Assembly (NCBI GenBank): GCA_026770025.1
Contig: JAMXDE010000052.1
Coordinates: forward strand, 358,847 to 422,846
DNA length: 64,000 bases
Source of the DNA: Craspedostauros australis
Taxonomy: Eukaryota > Bacillariophyta > Bacillariophyceae > Mastogloiales > Achnanthaceae
Direction: 5' to 3'
Under the pieces are notes generated by a model. That model did not search any database and was not told the origin of the DNA. It saw nothing but the letters and a program-made list of their open reading frames with translations. Of this stretch, positions 12,101 to 25,300 are shown in pieces (the stretch's first letter is position 1; each line of letters starts with the position of its first letter). The position numbers and the translations under genes were made by a program.

Positions 12101-12999
12101 GACCAAGTGACGAATCGTTCCAGCTCGTCACGCTGCAGATCGGGACGTGCTAACCAGGACGCCAACGAAGAACTGGCAATGTCACGCGTCGGGCCAGCAT
12201 CTTGCAGATGTTGCATGCCCAGGTCAACGAGCTTGTGAATGACACCATCGCCAACGACGACCTTCGAATCAAAGGGGACCAGACTGAACGTTCCCATCCA
12301 GGTCCAGAGGCTGTAGACGGATTCCCACCGATCCGGAGCAGCAGTCGCTGGTGGGTGCTGAGGAAAGGAATCACTGGAAGTCGCGTTGGATGCACTCAAC
12401 TGCTGTTGCGTTTGTGATGGCGAGTGTGGTTGTGCAAGTGGCTGATCTGATCCCATCCCACGATCGTCGGAAACAGAACCAATCGCACACAGCGCTCGCC
12501 ACACAACTTCGAGATGACCAACCTCATGAGACAGAAAGTTCTGGATCCGCTTGCGACCTCGCACCTTGCAGAGGGCGTAAAGAACGGACAGCAGGTACGG
12601 CAGGGCACCAGACTCCACTGTCTCCCGGTTCCATTCCTGCACAGCTTCCAGACATTGAATGCAAGCCGTGGAGATCTGCTGCACGATGGACTCCACACTC
12701 CTGTCCAGCAGAGTGGGATATGCCAGGTACTTGTCGAGGATTTGCTTCAGCTGATGGACAGTTTGACTGCGTTGGGCTTTGGAAAGCGACGCCGCCGTCG
12801 TACTCGTATCGTTCGTTGACAGCAGACAAATCTTGTCTCGCACGTCCTGGAGTTCCGCAAACAGGAGCTGTTCTGAGACCTTGATGTTCACATCATTGAC
12901 AGTATCCGTCGCGGGATCATTGATGGCATCATTGTTGGCATCATTGGAAGCATCACTGACTGCATCACGCGCAGGTGCTATCGCTGTTGCCACTGCCAT
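9184..12999 (-). CDS. TBCD: tubulin-specific chaperone D (tubulin-folding cofactor D)
   Basis: Single-exon gene of 1271 residues from the ATG at 12999 (A at -3, G at +4). The frame extends further upstream only from a GTG. The protein is alpha-helical with HEAT/armadillo repeats throughout. The diagnostic central segment (about 11.0-11.2 kb) carries Gly-Leu-Asp-Ile-Leu-Thr-Leu-Ala-Asp-Tyr-Phe-Ser, then Gly-Asn-Arg and an Arg-His-Gly-Ala segment, as in cofactor D. Length agrees with the family (about 1200). Cofactor D captures quasi-native beta-tubulin after the chaperonin and, with cofactors C and E, assembles the alpha/beta dimer in the cytosol. It is divergently placed to a beta-tubulin gene about 0.8 kb away, and its 3' end converges on the HSF gene with under 300 bp between stops. 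Residues 1-35 are Ala/Asp/Asn-rich and variable. Confidence 0.92.
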   Translation of the reverse strand: MAVATAIAPARDAVSDASNDANNDAINDPATDTVNDVNIKVSEQLLFAELQDVRDKICLLSTNDTSTTAASLSKAQRSQTVHQLKQILDKYLAYPTLLDRSVESIVQQISTACIQCLEAVQEWNRETVESGALPYLLSVLYALCKVRGRKRIQNFLSHEVGHLEVVWRALCAIGSVSDDRGMGSDQPLAQPHSPSQTQQQLSASNATSSDSFPQHPPATAAPDRWESVYSLWTWMGTFSLVPFDSKVVVGDGVIHKLVDLGMQHLQDAGPTRDIASSSLASWLARPDLQRDELERFVTWSREALVEFSRTKRHIFRCMGVLQTIVAFMKVSKSDRQDVLRVASSYWQPMNAIAESNPSNQILRRLLVKYWTRTATLHMPPRLVVWRYQRGRRSLKNNLRKAQRNSTTTNATQRTQKPPKQHAANDTSDNLLFEVPSEVEDVMGRILECLQDPSTSVRWSAAKGVGRITERLPAVCADDVLDAIVDLFEDIEKDHAWHGACLALAELARRGLLLPQRLDDVLPKVVDAMQYDLPRRQTSVGSHVRDAACYTYWACARAYDPSILKPFIPDMSRSIVETSLLDREVNCRRAASAAFQEMVGRQGADNFKNGLDILTLADYFSLGNRKNAYTAICWKVAEFAEYRHPLTDNLCRKKLKHWDENIRKLAATSLGGLVQLDPAYFASNVIPYLLETSVDPKSVISRHGAVIGLAEVILGYARNVPHYRDHLSDATLKEITDLVPTIEKRRLYRGKGGEMMRSAVCRLIECTATAELSLTVPQQVKLLDTIDACIPHPSDVIQKQACAGLGKLMSTYFQVGPKGPSDRLQKRVVDKYVKQVRTNTNPAATRGFSMALGYLPAKLLAPSEKVLDTVLATLCRFAKPNATVGNEKDAETRRNSVQALVRVCNTVGINGQAQAYPLSHLQSKQIGHVWNTLLAALADYNMDRRGDVGSWSRIAAMEGLVSFASLIQRDCGASNEYLNQERVLKILSGLFHQFTGKLDAVRGTAGECLQRVVRMKDPSFPHLPDAALLQELFNADAGADTDTDDVTQNWSSPCVAFPVAMKAASIDALFHSIVSGLIMSAGGLTESISKEAMRNLIQWIKATQALDRLNMLGDSFLRHFAEHKHQGHFINPLLKTIHLLMDKMCMNRLLESTDFAQRLLAQLEVEVQNCTDVTRILSISDVALGLLAAEDRDATLRFVVDVLKHQFPRVRRYMAEQLYVRLLEIPDLGRDDDAQMEASEYLLSTCWDAEMNEDECERMAEQVTTLLKDGSS

Positions 13000-16078
<3,079 letters not shown>

Positions 16079-16976
16079 ACGTGCAGTCGCGCCACACCGA
16101 AGCGCGGACGAGGAGATCAGTAGTTCATGGTGACTCGAATCGATGAGTGCTAGCGAAGCGTGTCGTTTTCATGATTTTGATCCGTCCTTTGCGGGATGAG
16201 ATGCTTGTCCTGGATTCACTCCAGCTCACTCCATTTTCAGTTGAGCTGATGGGAGTTGAACCCAAACAGAGACAAGCAAAGCAACGAGAACTGAAACGAT
16301 GCCATTTGCGCACGAAACGAAACCAAACAACCAAGACGCTTATCCTCAGCGCGATACCAAGCCAATCCGTGCAGACCAGGGCTCGGACACCGCAGTACCA
16401 ATACGATGGTGGAAAGAAAGATCAGCAACGGTTCTGATGACAGGAGAAGGAGTAGTTTTACTACAACTGATGCTGCCATCTTCACCTCTCGCAGGTTCCT
16501 CGCCTTCCATCCATGCGTCGCTGCCTCGCCGTCCTCTGGAAATGCACTCCAACAAAACCATGTGCCAAGAAAAACAACATCAACAACAACCCCTCACATT
16601 TCAGTCATCTATTTGTTAGAAAACGCACACTTAACTCATAGCTAGTCATACATTTGCGTTTCAAAGTCGCCATGGTGTGGGTGGAATACATACATCTCCG
16701 CTCCAGTACGACCTGCACTTCAATGTTCCCGAGTGTTTCCATTGATCTTCAGTTATGGGACGAACGTGCTTGCCGAAGACGTTGCCTCTTTGGCGCATGG
16801 TTCGGCTCTACTCAGCATTCTGCCACGGTCGCTTCACACACACACACGTGCTAATGGTTAACAGACGCCATTGAAAGGAAGGTGGAAAATGATAAAATTA
16901 TGGACCGACCAGCAAGAGCAGTTATCTATTGCACTGTCAAATGGGCTTGAACAAACGAGAGAAGTATAGTTGTCGC
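16079..16976. other. convergent intergenic region
   Basis: 898 bp between the stop codons of beta-tubulin (plus) and the plastid coiled-coil gene (minus), so it should contain both 3' untranslated regions. Apart from a short CA run near 16838-16850 I see no repeat, RNA gene or coding signal. Confidence 0.6.
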
Positions 16977-17903
16977 TTACTTGGCGAGAGCGGCCTGCTG
17001 GGCGGCTGCCAGCTGCGCCTGCTGCATGGCGTACTGCTGCTGCTGGGCGAATTGCTGATTGGATTCGAGGGAGGAGAGACGCGCGGAGAGCTCTGCCTCC
17101 TTGGCCTTGGACTGCATGAGCTCGCTCTGGGTTTGGCGGATCTCGGATTGCTGACGAGCATCGCGCATGTCATTGCCGATCTGGCTGACGGCGTTGAGGC
17201 CGAGGCTGAGGCCTGTTCGTGTTGGTGGATTGGTTGTGTTGATGGATTGCGTCATTGAAGTGATGGGTGGCGTACGTGGAGAATGAAGGGATGAATGATG
17301 TGAGAAAGGGGGCAGTTGCCAATCGATGACCAATCAATGACCAAGCCATGTCCACGTCATGTTTACTTCACACACACTAATACAATAAACACCATGTATG
17401 CCAACATGCCAGCAAATGCACTATACATACGTGCACATGCTAACACATGACTTACCAAGACCTGGCATTGGGTTGTATCCGTACGATGGAGCGGCCATGA
17501 TGACCGGTGGTGCGGCCACGACGGTTGGTGCCTGCTGCACGACGGTGGTGCGCTCGATGACGCGCGTGTTGGTGGAGGACGACGACGAGGATCGTGCGGA
17601 AGCGGAGGGGCGCGAGGAGACGGAGGAGGAGCGTCCACCGGCACGTCCACCGCTGCGGGCAGCGAGGATCTCGGTCGAGCCGAAGAAGTCATCCGAAACA
17701 GCGTTGGCTGGGGCGACGTCGACGGTGTTGACCATGAGGAATGCGGCGGCGGCGAAGGAGACGGCAGCCGTCTGCACGTTCTTGCCGAAGCTCATGTCAA
17801 GAGCGGTGCTGGTGGAGGCCTTTGGCTGGGCGACGAAGGCGCTGGCGCATGGTGCTGCGACGGCAGCGACGACGAGGGCGGCGGTGGCTTTGGTGAACAT
17901 CAT
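16977..17903 (-). CDS. plastid (probably thylakoid-lumen) coiled-coil protein of unknown function
   Basis: Two exons, 17903-17456 and 17212-16977, join in phase 1 to 227 residues; the start is the ATG at 17903. The presequence has three parts: a signal peptide (1-22) ending Ala-Ser-Ala before Phe23, the classical diatom plastid-import motif; a Ser/Thr/Lys transit stretch; and a second hydrophobic segment (about 45-62) ending Ala-Pro-Ala-Asn-Ala at 64-68, typical of thylakoid-lumen signal cleavage. The mature part has a Ser/Arg/Gly-rich stretch, a Val/Pro/Ala-rich stretch, and from about residue 150 a Gln/Ala/Glu coiled coil to the C-terminus. I do not recognise a named family. The alternative is that the second hydrophobic segment stays as a membrane anchor. 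The gene shares a divergent promoter region with proline dehydrogenase. Confidence 0.83.
17213..17455 (-). other. intron of the plastid coiled-coil gene
   Basis: 243-nt intron, donor GTAAGT, acceptor ACAG, phase 1 (splits a Gly codon). It separates the presequence and linker exon from the coiled-coil exon. Confidence 0.88.
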
Positions 17904-18882
17904 GGTGGGATACAAGTGGGGTGCTCGACGTTGCTTGCTTGCTTGGTGTTATGCGCACATGATGGCGTCCGAGAAGGTGGTCCTGAAGATGGGATTGGTC
18001 GCAACGCAGACAGAACCGCACGGACAGGCGCACAGCGGCACGATCATCAGCAGCTTCAACGACCACAACAACGCAACAAAGAGGACATCGACCAAGGAAA
18101 CAACGACGCAATCGTCATCACCGCCATGGTCGTCGTGTCAATGCGTTGCGTTTGTGCGGTTGACACGTCACTTGTCACAAGATTTCGATGTGACGTCAGC
18201 ACATGGCCATCTGAGCTTTTCTGTCGTCTGTGAGTCAGCCGTTTGTCTCTGTCTTTGACATTTGCTAAAACTATTTGGTCGGTTGAATCGTACAGATACC
18301 TTTTCTTCACCAATCAAAATGGCTTATCGCACGCAATCTTTCCTTCCGTTTCCGGCTCCCTCTTTCTCTCTCTTCTTGTGTTCCACACTCCGTTGTCTTC
18401 TGCTTCTTCTCCGTTCTGCTTCGTGGGTGCGCAAACATGCACACCAGGCGGCACACTTGCACACGACACAAGACAACCTGAGAGGCAATGCAACGACACA
18501 AACCATCACACACAAAGTGTGTGCGGAAGGTGGCGACGAGAAGTTCTCAAAGATGACAACTGGAATCAGCGATGTTCCTTCCAACACGTCTCCATCCGTT
18601 GAAGCAAGGCGTCAAGAGGGGACCAATCGTGGCCAGCCTCATGCTCTATCTGTGTCTGCTTCCCACATGCCCTCTCTGCCTTCCATGCATCTCTCCGCAT
18701 TCCCACCAGTTCCCTTCCGCTTCTCACCTCCGTCTTGCTGTTCCTCATTCCATTCATTCCCATCTTTCTTCTCATAATTTGTGAAGCATCACATCACGTC
18801 GCATCATAATCACATGCTTGCACACAAAGCAACGCGAACAGTTTGCCATTGCACATCACGCTACATCACATCACACATCACC
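17904..18882. other. divergent promoter region, plastid gene and proline dehydrogenase
   Basis: 979 bp between the two divergent ATGs. It contains CRE-like sites (listed separately), T/C-rich stretches around 18300-18450 and 18700-18770, and no convincing ORF. Confidence 0.5.
18165..18198. promoter_or_regulatory. paired CRE-type sites (ACGTCA and TGACGTCA)
   Basis: ACGTCA at 18165-18170 and the full palindrome TGACGTCA at 18191-18198 lie 262-295 bp upstream of the plastid gene ATG. Motifs with the ACGTCA core bind bZIP factors and mediate CO2/cAMP control of the carbonic anhydrase promoter in Phaeodactylum. A role here is inferred from the sequence match only. Confidence 0.35.
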
Positions 18883-20454
18883 ATGAGCAGCAGGTTCGCA
18901 TGCGCTGCAACACGAGCAACGATAGGGGCATCGAGGTCAACAGCAATACGGCCATCACGATACCTACGCTCGCGTCCACTCCATACAATGGCATCGTCCA
19001 CACGCAGCGCAACGGCCGCCACCACGCAGTCGCTATCCACGTTCCAGCGTCCATTCGCCAGCATCGAGCATCCCAATCACGACGACACACCCAACTTCAT
19101 TGATGCCAGCCTCCTCGCGCATCGATCTACCGGCGAATGGTTGCGCGCCGCCGTCTGTTTGCAACTGTGCCAATTCCCATTTCTGGTGCGCAATGCCGAG
19201 GTCCTGCTGCATGTGTCGCGGACGATTCTGGGTCGGCGCGTCACAAACGAAGTCCTGCGTCGCACGTTCTTTGGCCACTTTTGTGCCGGCGAAGATGAGC
19301 ACAGCATCCAGCCCGTCCTGCGCAGGTTGCAGCAACATTCGATTGGCGGCATCTTGGATTACGCCGTGGAGAGCGACGGCTCCACACAGTCTCTGCCCGA
19401 AATTGAGCGGCAATGCGACGAGCGCGTTCCGGATTTCCAAAAGTGTGTGCGGGCTGCGGCGAATAATCAGGATGGGGGGTACGTCGCTGTCAAAATGACG
19501 GCATTGGCCAATCCCCAATTGTTGGCCAGGGTCTCGACGGCCATTGTGGAGAGCCGGCGGCGATTTGACGCGATGAGTAACGATGGCCGCGACGTCACCG
19601 GCGATGGTTTGAAGCAGATCATATCTCAAGATGCAGCCGATTCTGTGCAGCGCAGCGTCGATGGCAAGCTCGATCCCGTCGCGTGTCCAAGCATGACGGG
19701 TTCGCACCACTCGTCGCAGCTTGCAGAGCCACAACTGTCATCAGCAGAAATGGAACTCCTCCAAACCGTGCTGAAACGTGCCGGCGAGGTCGCAGACACC
19801 GCGCGACAGAACGGCGTGCGTCTTCTGATCGATGCCGAACAATCCAAGTACCAACCCGCGATCGACCATATCGTGATGCTATTGCAACGTCAGCACAATG
19901 CAGCGGGCGCCTTTCCCGTCGTCTACAATACGTACCAATGCTACCTCAAGGACGCGACACATCGCATCCAGCAGGATGTGGAACGCGCCAAGCGGGAAGG
20001 ATACAGCTTTGGTGCGAAATTGGTACGCGGCGCGTACATGGAGACGGAACCCGCGGAGCTGATCCATGATTCCATCCAGGACACGCATGATTGCTACAAT
20101 CACAACGTGCGGTACTTGCTGCAGGAAGGCATCGAGCATGGTCAGATCGAAATCATGTGTGCCACGCACAATGCCGAAAGTATCGCGTTGGCCGTGGACG
20201 CAATGCAAGATTCCGTGGATCCATCGAATTCCTTCATATCCTTCGCGCAACTGTACGGGATGAGTGACACCCTGTCGTATCCGTTGGCGAGCCGTGGATA
20301 TCGCGTCTACAAGTACTTGCCGTATGGTCAAATCGACGAGGTGATGCCGTACTTGATCCGCCGTGCGCAGGAGAACAGTTCCATCGCGGGTGGATCGCAG
20401 CACGAGCTCAGCATGATGTGGAATGCATGGAAGCGTCGCATGTGGTTGCAGTAA
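18883..20454 (+). CDS. PRODH: proline dehydrogenase, mitochondrial
   Basis: Single-exon gene of 523 residues from the ATG at 18883 (context CACCATGAG). In-frame readings further upstream need a GTG at 18781 or an ATG at 18814 that would add His-rich, unconvincing sequence. Residues 1-35 are rich in Arg, Ser, Ala and Thr without acidic residues, as in mitochondrial presequences. The catalytic FAD-binding barrel is clear: Leu-Ile-Asp-Ala-Glu-Gln, Lys-Leu-Val-Arg-Gly-Ala-Tyr, Cys-Ala-Thr-His-Asn, and the C-terminal Tyr-Lys-Tyr-Leu-Pro-Tyr-Gly followed by Tyr-Leu-Ile-Arg-Arg-Ala-Gln-Glu-Asn, which forms the substrate arginine pair. The enzyme oxidises L-proline to pyrroline-5-carboxylate and passes electrons to the respiratory chain. 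An insertion between barrel strands (about 19560-19740) is typical of eukaryotic enzymes. Confidence 0.95.
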   Translation: MSSRFACAATRATIGASRSTAIRPSRYLRSRPLHTMASSTRSATAATTQSLSTFQRPFASIEHPNHDDTPNFIDASLLAHRSTGEWLRAAVCLQLCQFPFLVRNAEVLLHVSRTILGRRVTNEVLRRTFFGHFCAGEDEHSIQPVLRRLQQHSIGGILDYAVESDGSTQSLPEIERQCDERVPDFQKCVRAAANNQDGGYVAVKMTALANPQLLARVSTAIVESRRRFDAMSNDGRDVTGDGLKQIISQDAADSVQRSVDGKLDPVACPSMTGSHHSSQLAEPQLSSAEMELLQTVLKRAGEVADTARQNGVRLLIDAEQSKYQPAIDHIVMLLQRQHNAAGAFPVVYNTYQCYLKDATHRIQQDVERAKREGYSFGAKLVRGAYMETEPAELIHDSIQDTHDCYNHNVRYLLQEGIEHGQIEIMCATHNAESIALAVDAMQDSVDPSNSFISFAQLYGMSDTLSYPLASRGYRVYKYLPYGQIDEVMPYLIRRAQENSSIAGGSQHELSMMWNAWKRRMWLQ

Positions 20455-20690
20455 TCCGTATCCTCTCGCTCGAGACATGATGATGTGGCAAGAAGTGCAA
20501 TGCTTGAACAGCAACTCTAGTAGAGTAGAGATCATGGCAGCAACAGAGTGGGAGAGGATAGAACATACAACAATGGAAACTTGATGACGGGATCTATCGT
20601 ATCTGTGGATGAACCATCCGCGCCCGTCTATTGGCTAACCTATAAATTGCATCGTTTGTCAACGATTCAATGACTCCGCTCTACCATACT

Positions 20691-21526
20691 CTACTCATTA
20701 TCCCATGGTCTCCTTCCCCTGCCCGTCTTCTTCTTTGTTGTCTTTTCGTCCTCCTTGCTCTTGTCCTGCTTCTCCTTGACATCAATCTTGATCTTTTGAG
20801 AACGCACGCTGGGAAGTTTGCGAATCACGAGCATCAGAACACCATCGGACAACGAGACATTCATCTGATCCACGTCAATTTCGGTGTCAAACTCAAAGAC
20901 TTGATCGAATTTGAGGTGGTAGTCATCAGAGGCCAGGGCTTTGCGAGAGCCCTGGACATTCAACCGTCGCTGATTGTTGCTGACTTCGACATCGATATCC
21001 TTGATGTTGACGCCTGGGATTTCCATCCGGATCGTGACTTGGGTATCGCTTTCATCGATGCTGTGGACAGGCGTGACGTAGCGGGAGAACGGATCGTTGT
21101 GGTTGGTGGCGGTACTGTCTCTGCCGCGGCTGCGATCGTCGCGACCGTCCTTGGGTGCGGACTGTGAATTCAAATCTGTGAATGTGGCGTTGTACGTATG
21201 GTATGGTACATTCGAGCACGTTGCACATGAATGGAGATGTGAGGGCATTGTGATTTCGGACATCACAGCATAGCACAGATACTCGATTTAGAGTATGCAC
21301 CGCGCGAAGCACCATCGAGAAGGCACAGTGTACATCGTCAAGCACAGCATGGATGACTCGTACCTCGCGAACGCAGCCGGCTTGGAGTGGCACCCCATCC
21401 AGGTGACGAATGACCGCAGCATCCCCAATCACGACCGCTGCGCCAGCGACCACGAAAGGCGTAACCCTTGGCATGCGTTACGTGATTGCAAAGGAAGAGA
21501 ACCATGAGCGTCATGGTCAACATCAT
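20691..21526 (-). CDS. small heat shock protein (HSP20/alpha-crystallin), possibly with ER signal peptide
   Basis: The alpha-crystallin domain is coded by 20691 to about 21100: Tyr-Val-Thr-Pro-Val-His-Ser, then Met-Glu-Ile-Pro-Gly-Val, and Leu-Ser-Asp-Gly-Val-Leu-Met-Leu-Val-Ile near the end. A basic/acidic tail follows. Small HSPs hold unfolding proteins in an ATP-independent way. The 5' end is uncertain. My preferred model joins exon 21526-21364 (donor GTACG) to 21175-20691 (acceptor CACAG) in phase 1, giving 215 residues with a hydrophobic signal-like start and a Gly/Arg/Ser-rich linker. Alternatives are an unspliced start at ATG 21263, or the same donor read from ATG 21474 in another frame into an acceptor at 21162. 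The 3' end converges on proline dehydrogenase with 236 bp between stops. Confidence 0.8.
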
Positions 21527-22356
21527 CCAAGCATTTGCTCGCGATGTGATTGCCATCATCTTTGTCGTTCCTGTTGTTTTGTCTTTGGTGATGTCGTGAA
21601 CCTTGATTTTGTGGGCGTTTTGTGGAGAACAAGAAAGCAATCGTGATTTCTCGCATTGGTTCGCGTTTTCAACTTTTGTCACGTGTTGAATTGAAACGAC
21701 CTGATGGATCCCAACAGACTCAATTGACCATTAAGATTAGTACGACTAGTTCTGGATACCTTCACTTCGGGTCTTTTGTGGAGGTCATTATTTTCGTGTG
21801 TCACGTTGCGCAACGGGATTCGCCACCAATTGCGGCGACACAACAAACGTGTGAGGGAGCCGACCGATCTGGCGATCTTCATCGCATGTGTGTGTGTTAG
21901 TTGGATTTGGGAGATTGGGAGATTGGGAGGCGAAGGATGGGAACAATGTGTCGCGGAGGGAAAGAACGGTTCCCTGCGCGTTGTCGGTGTTGTTTGTGTT
22001 TGTGTTGGTGGTGATGGTACTTCTTTGCATTCATGCTCCCCGCATGACAACTCGTACTCACATGTCCACCGATTGATGTATTGATCGATCGATCCATTCG
22101 TCCATTCGATACGCGCCGAGGATCTCTCGTGTGACCAGTCGGCTGCGACCAAGGTGGTTGTGTGGCCGAGTGACAGTTTTGTGAGTGCAGCAGGACCATC
22201 GATTGTTCCGCCCATCGCTCCATTCATCCATCACTTCGCCCATTACCAATACGACTACTTCACCAATTGAGTTCCATCCAACCAGGGAACTGTCATACTC
22301 AGACAATATCATATCATAGCTCGTAGTGTCCATCCTCATCCCCACATTACACCAGG
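21527..22356. other. divergent intergenic region, sHSP and ABC gene
   Basis: 830 bp between the presumed sHSP start and the ABC gene start. No good inverted nGAAn heat-shock element array was found by eye. There is a run of GGGAGATT repeats near 21910-21930 and CGATCGAT near 22083-22092. Nothing coding is supported. Confidence 0.5.
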
Positions 22357-25300
22357 ATGGCCAAGACCAAGGACAAGACGAAAGGCAAGGCCAAGGACGC
22401 TGCCAAGGCCGAGGAGAAGAAGAGCACCCGCAACAGCGGAAGCGAGGGCAGCTCCGGCAGCGGCTCATCGCCGATGACAAAATCCAAGCTGAGCCAGGAT
22501 GCCATCTTCGCCATCGTTGATCACTGGTTCGACCGGCTGGACATCCAGTCCTCGACCCTGTCGGACATGTACGAGAAGGTGGAGAACCACTTCCTCGTCA
22601 CCTTGCGCAAGCGCGATCGCAAGCTGGTGCGCCAGCGGCTCAGGGAGCTCAACGACATCGATGGCGACGGGGAGGACGGTCAGCCGCAGCAGTCCCAGAG
22701 CAACAAGAACAACAACAGGTATGCCAAACCCCAAACAGACTCCGTCCGAAAGAGCACTGCGATTGCGAATCTTGGCAGCTCGGATCTCGATGATGACATT
22801 GATGATGATGAAATTGTGTTTTACGATGATCGCTCTTCCACCAATCGCATCGACGGTGCCCCGTCTTCCAAGCTGTTCTTTGACTATTCCGATGCCAACT
22901 TGCACAATGATGATTCCAACTCCACCACGTCTAGCAACCATCTCTCACTCCCCGGCATCAGCAATCCCAGTTTGCCAACGCCCTCCAAACGAAGTCAATC
23001 CTCGGCCTCCTTGGCGATGGTGCCGGAGGATGATCGGAATCTTGCGACTGCGGATGGAGTTGGTCAGGGCAAGGGCAAGGGTTCCAAGAAGGACGCTCGT
23101 GCGAATACCAGGTACAATAACAGCGACGAAGACTACATGAGCGACGCGTCCAGCGAGGATGAAACGGCCTCCGTCCAGATCAGCAGCCGAAAGCTGCCGG
23201 GCAGCAGCTCCATCCCAGCAGCAATCAGCACGACGCCGGAGTCCACGGACGATCCGCAGCAGCAACAGAATGCAGGAGCCGGGCAAGACGATAGTAACGA
23301 CAACAAGGGCGATGATGGCAAAGCAGACAACGGAAATGAGCGAGGCAATGAGCAAGGCAATGACGATGGCGAAGAAAATAGTGATGGAAAGAAAGCGAAG
23401 GACGAACCCAACCTTCCCATCTTTTGGTTCGATAACGTCATCTTTTCCAAACCGAGTGACGGTCCACCAGAAAAGGATGATGGAGACGCAGAGGCAGAAG
23501 CAGAGGCAGAAGCACCAACACCGCCATCGCATAACCTGCAGGGCTACGCGCGTGTCGGCGAAATCGTTGGCATCCTCACGCCGTTCGAATCCTCCTTCCT
23601 CGATGCCTTCCGGTCCCCTCCCGAATCTGCCACCATCTGCTGGAAAAAGCACGCAATGGATCCATCCAGAGTTTACTTCGTCACTGCCCAGCAGCAGGAT
23701 CATTTCCCGTGGCCCCATTTGCAATGTCAGCACATGCTGCAGTATGTGGGGCAGTTGTACGAGTACGATGTGACCAAGCTCAATGATACCGTCGAGCAAA
23801 TGGGATTTCGGATAGATCAAGGGAACAGCAACGGCAACAACAACAGCAATGCAGATAATGAGGACGCAGACGAGACTAAGGAAAATGACGAGGAAACGCA
23901 ACGATCGAAGCAGCAGCAAGAGAAACCAAAGATACCAGCGTCGACGAAAATCGGTGACCTCAATTCAGACCAGCATTTGCGGTTGTTGATCCTCATGGCC
24001 ATCTTGCGACAGCCCGACCTGATTGTCCTGGATCATCTGCATTCCATCCACCAATCTATACTGAAGGACCTGTCCGACATAGCCCATCGCGATGAATTCG
24101 TGGTCCTCTGTGCCATGGCCACCACAACCACGACGCAGGTGCTGCACCAATGCGATCGGCTGCTTCTGCTTGCCCAAGACGATGTGCCGGTTTACTTTGG
24201 CTCATCCAAGGTGATATCCTACATGGACCGCCGTGGACACAAATGTCCCAAAAACACGGGAACCGTTGAGTTCGTCGTCAATGTCATCCAGGAAGATGCT
24301 GATGAAAACAAATTGCAAAAGGCATGGACCAAATCGTCCAGCTCGCAGCTGATCGAATCCACAGTCAAACAATGTCGGGAATACAAGAAAGACGGGCCCA
24401 ATACCAACGCCAAGCAGTCGCCGTCTCTCGTTCCACAGATGATCCATTTCATCCGGCGGCAATGCATGGCATCCGCCATCATTTCATTGATGCAGCGATG
24501 CATCCTGATCCTGATTTTCAACATTCTCATTGCGTTTGCTTTTCTCAAGCATCGTGATTTGGAGGACAAGAGTGACGAATCCACCGCATTCGTCGTCATG
24601 ACGTGGACCTCGATCCTGTGGGCCCTCACAACGCATCTCAGTACGTACATTTGCTGCATGTGGTACACTGTGATTATGGGAAATGTGTACCTTTCCCGAA
24701 ACAGATTTTCACTCACATGTCCAATCCAATCCAATTTAATCACTCCCTTGCTTTTCATCGTTCCAATCTATTCTGCTCTACTCTACTCTACTCTACTCTA
24801 CTCTACTCTACTCTACTCTACTCTACTCTACTCTACACAGCCTCCGTTTGGAACATGGAGACGACACAGCAGGAAATGACGTACATCTTTGAAAATGAAT
24901 TGAAGAACAACGTCATCTCCATTCCAAGCTACATCCTGTCCACCATCACCATCCAGCTTCCGACCATCCTCATTCTTTCCATCTACGCCATCGGCATCCC
25001 TGGTTACGCCATCTTGAGCTTTCCCAAGGAATCCTTCACGGTCCTTTGGTTGCTCACCCTCATGCTGCTGTGGGTCTACGAAAGCACGGCGACCATGATC
25101 CTGTGTGGCAAACGCAGACCTCTTGTGATCGTCACAACCATCTTCATTGTTTGGTTCGCCGGCATCATCCCACCCACGAAGGGGGTCGTTTGGCCATTCC
25201 GACTGCTGGTGTACCTGTCCCCGTTGCGGTACTACGTTCGCAGCTTCGTTCACTCATTGATCACATCGCATGACTTCAACGGAACATGCTTCCTCCCGGA

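Noticed and set aside
24776-24879. Coding of the Tyr-Ser-Thr-Leu-Leu repeat as the C-terminus of the ABC protein
   Set aside because: Unspliced reading truncates the transporter; splicing with GTACGT and CACAG restores the membrane domain in frame.
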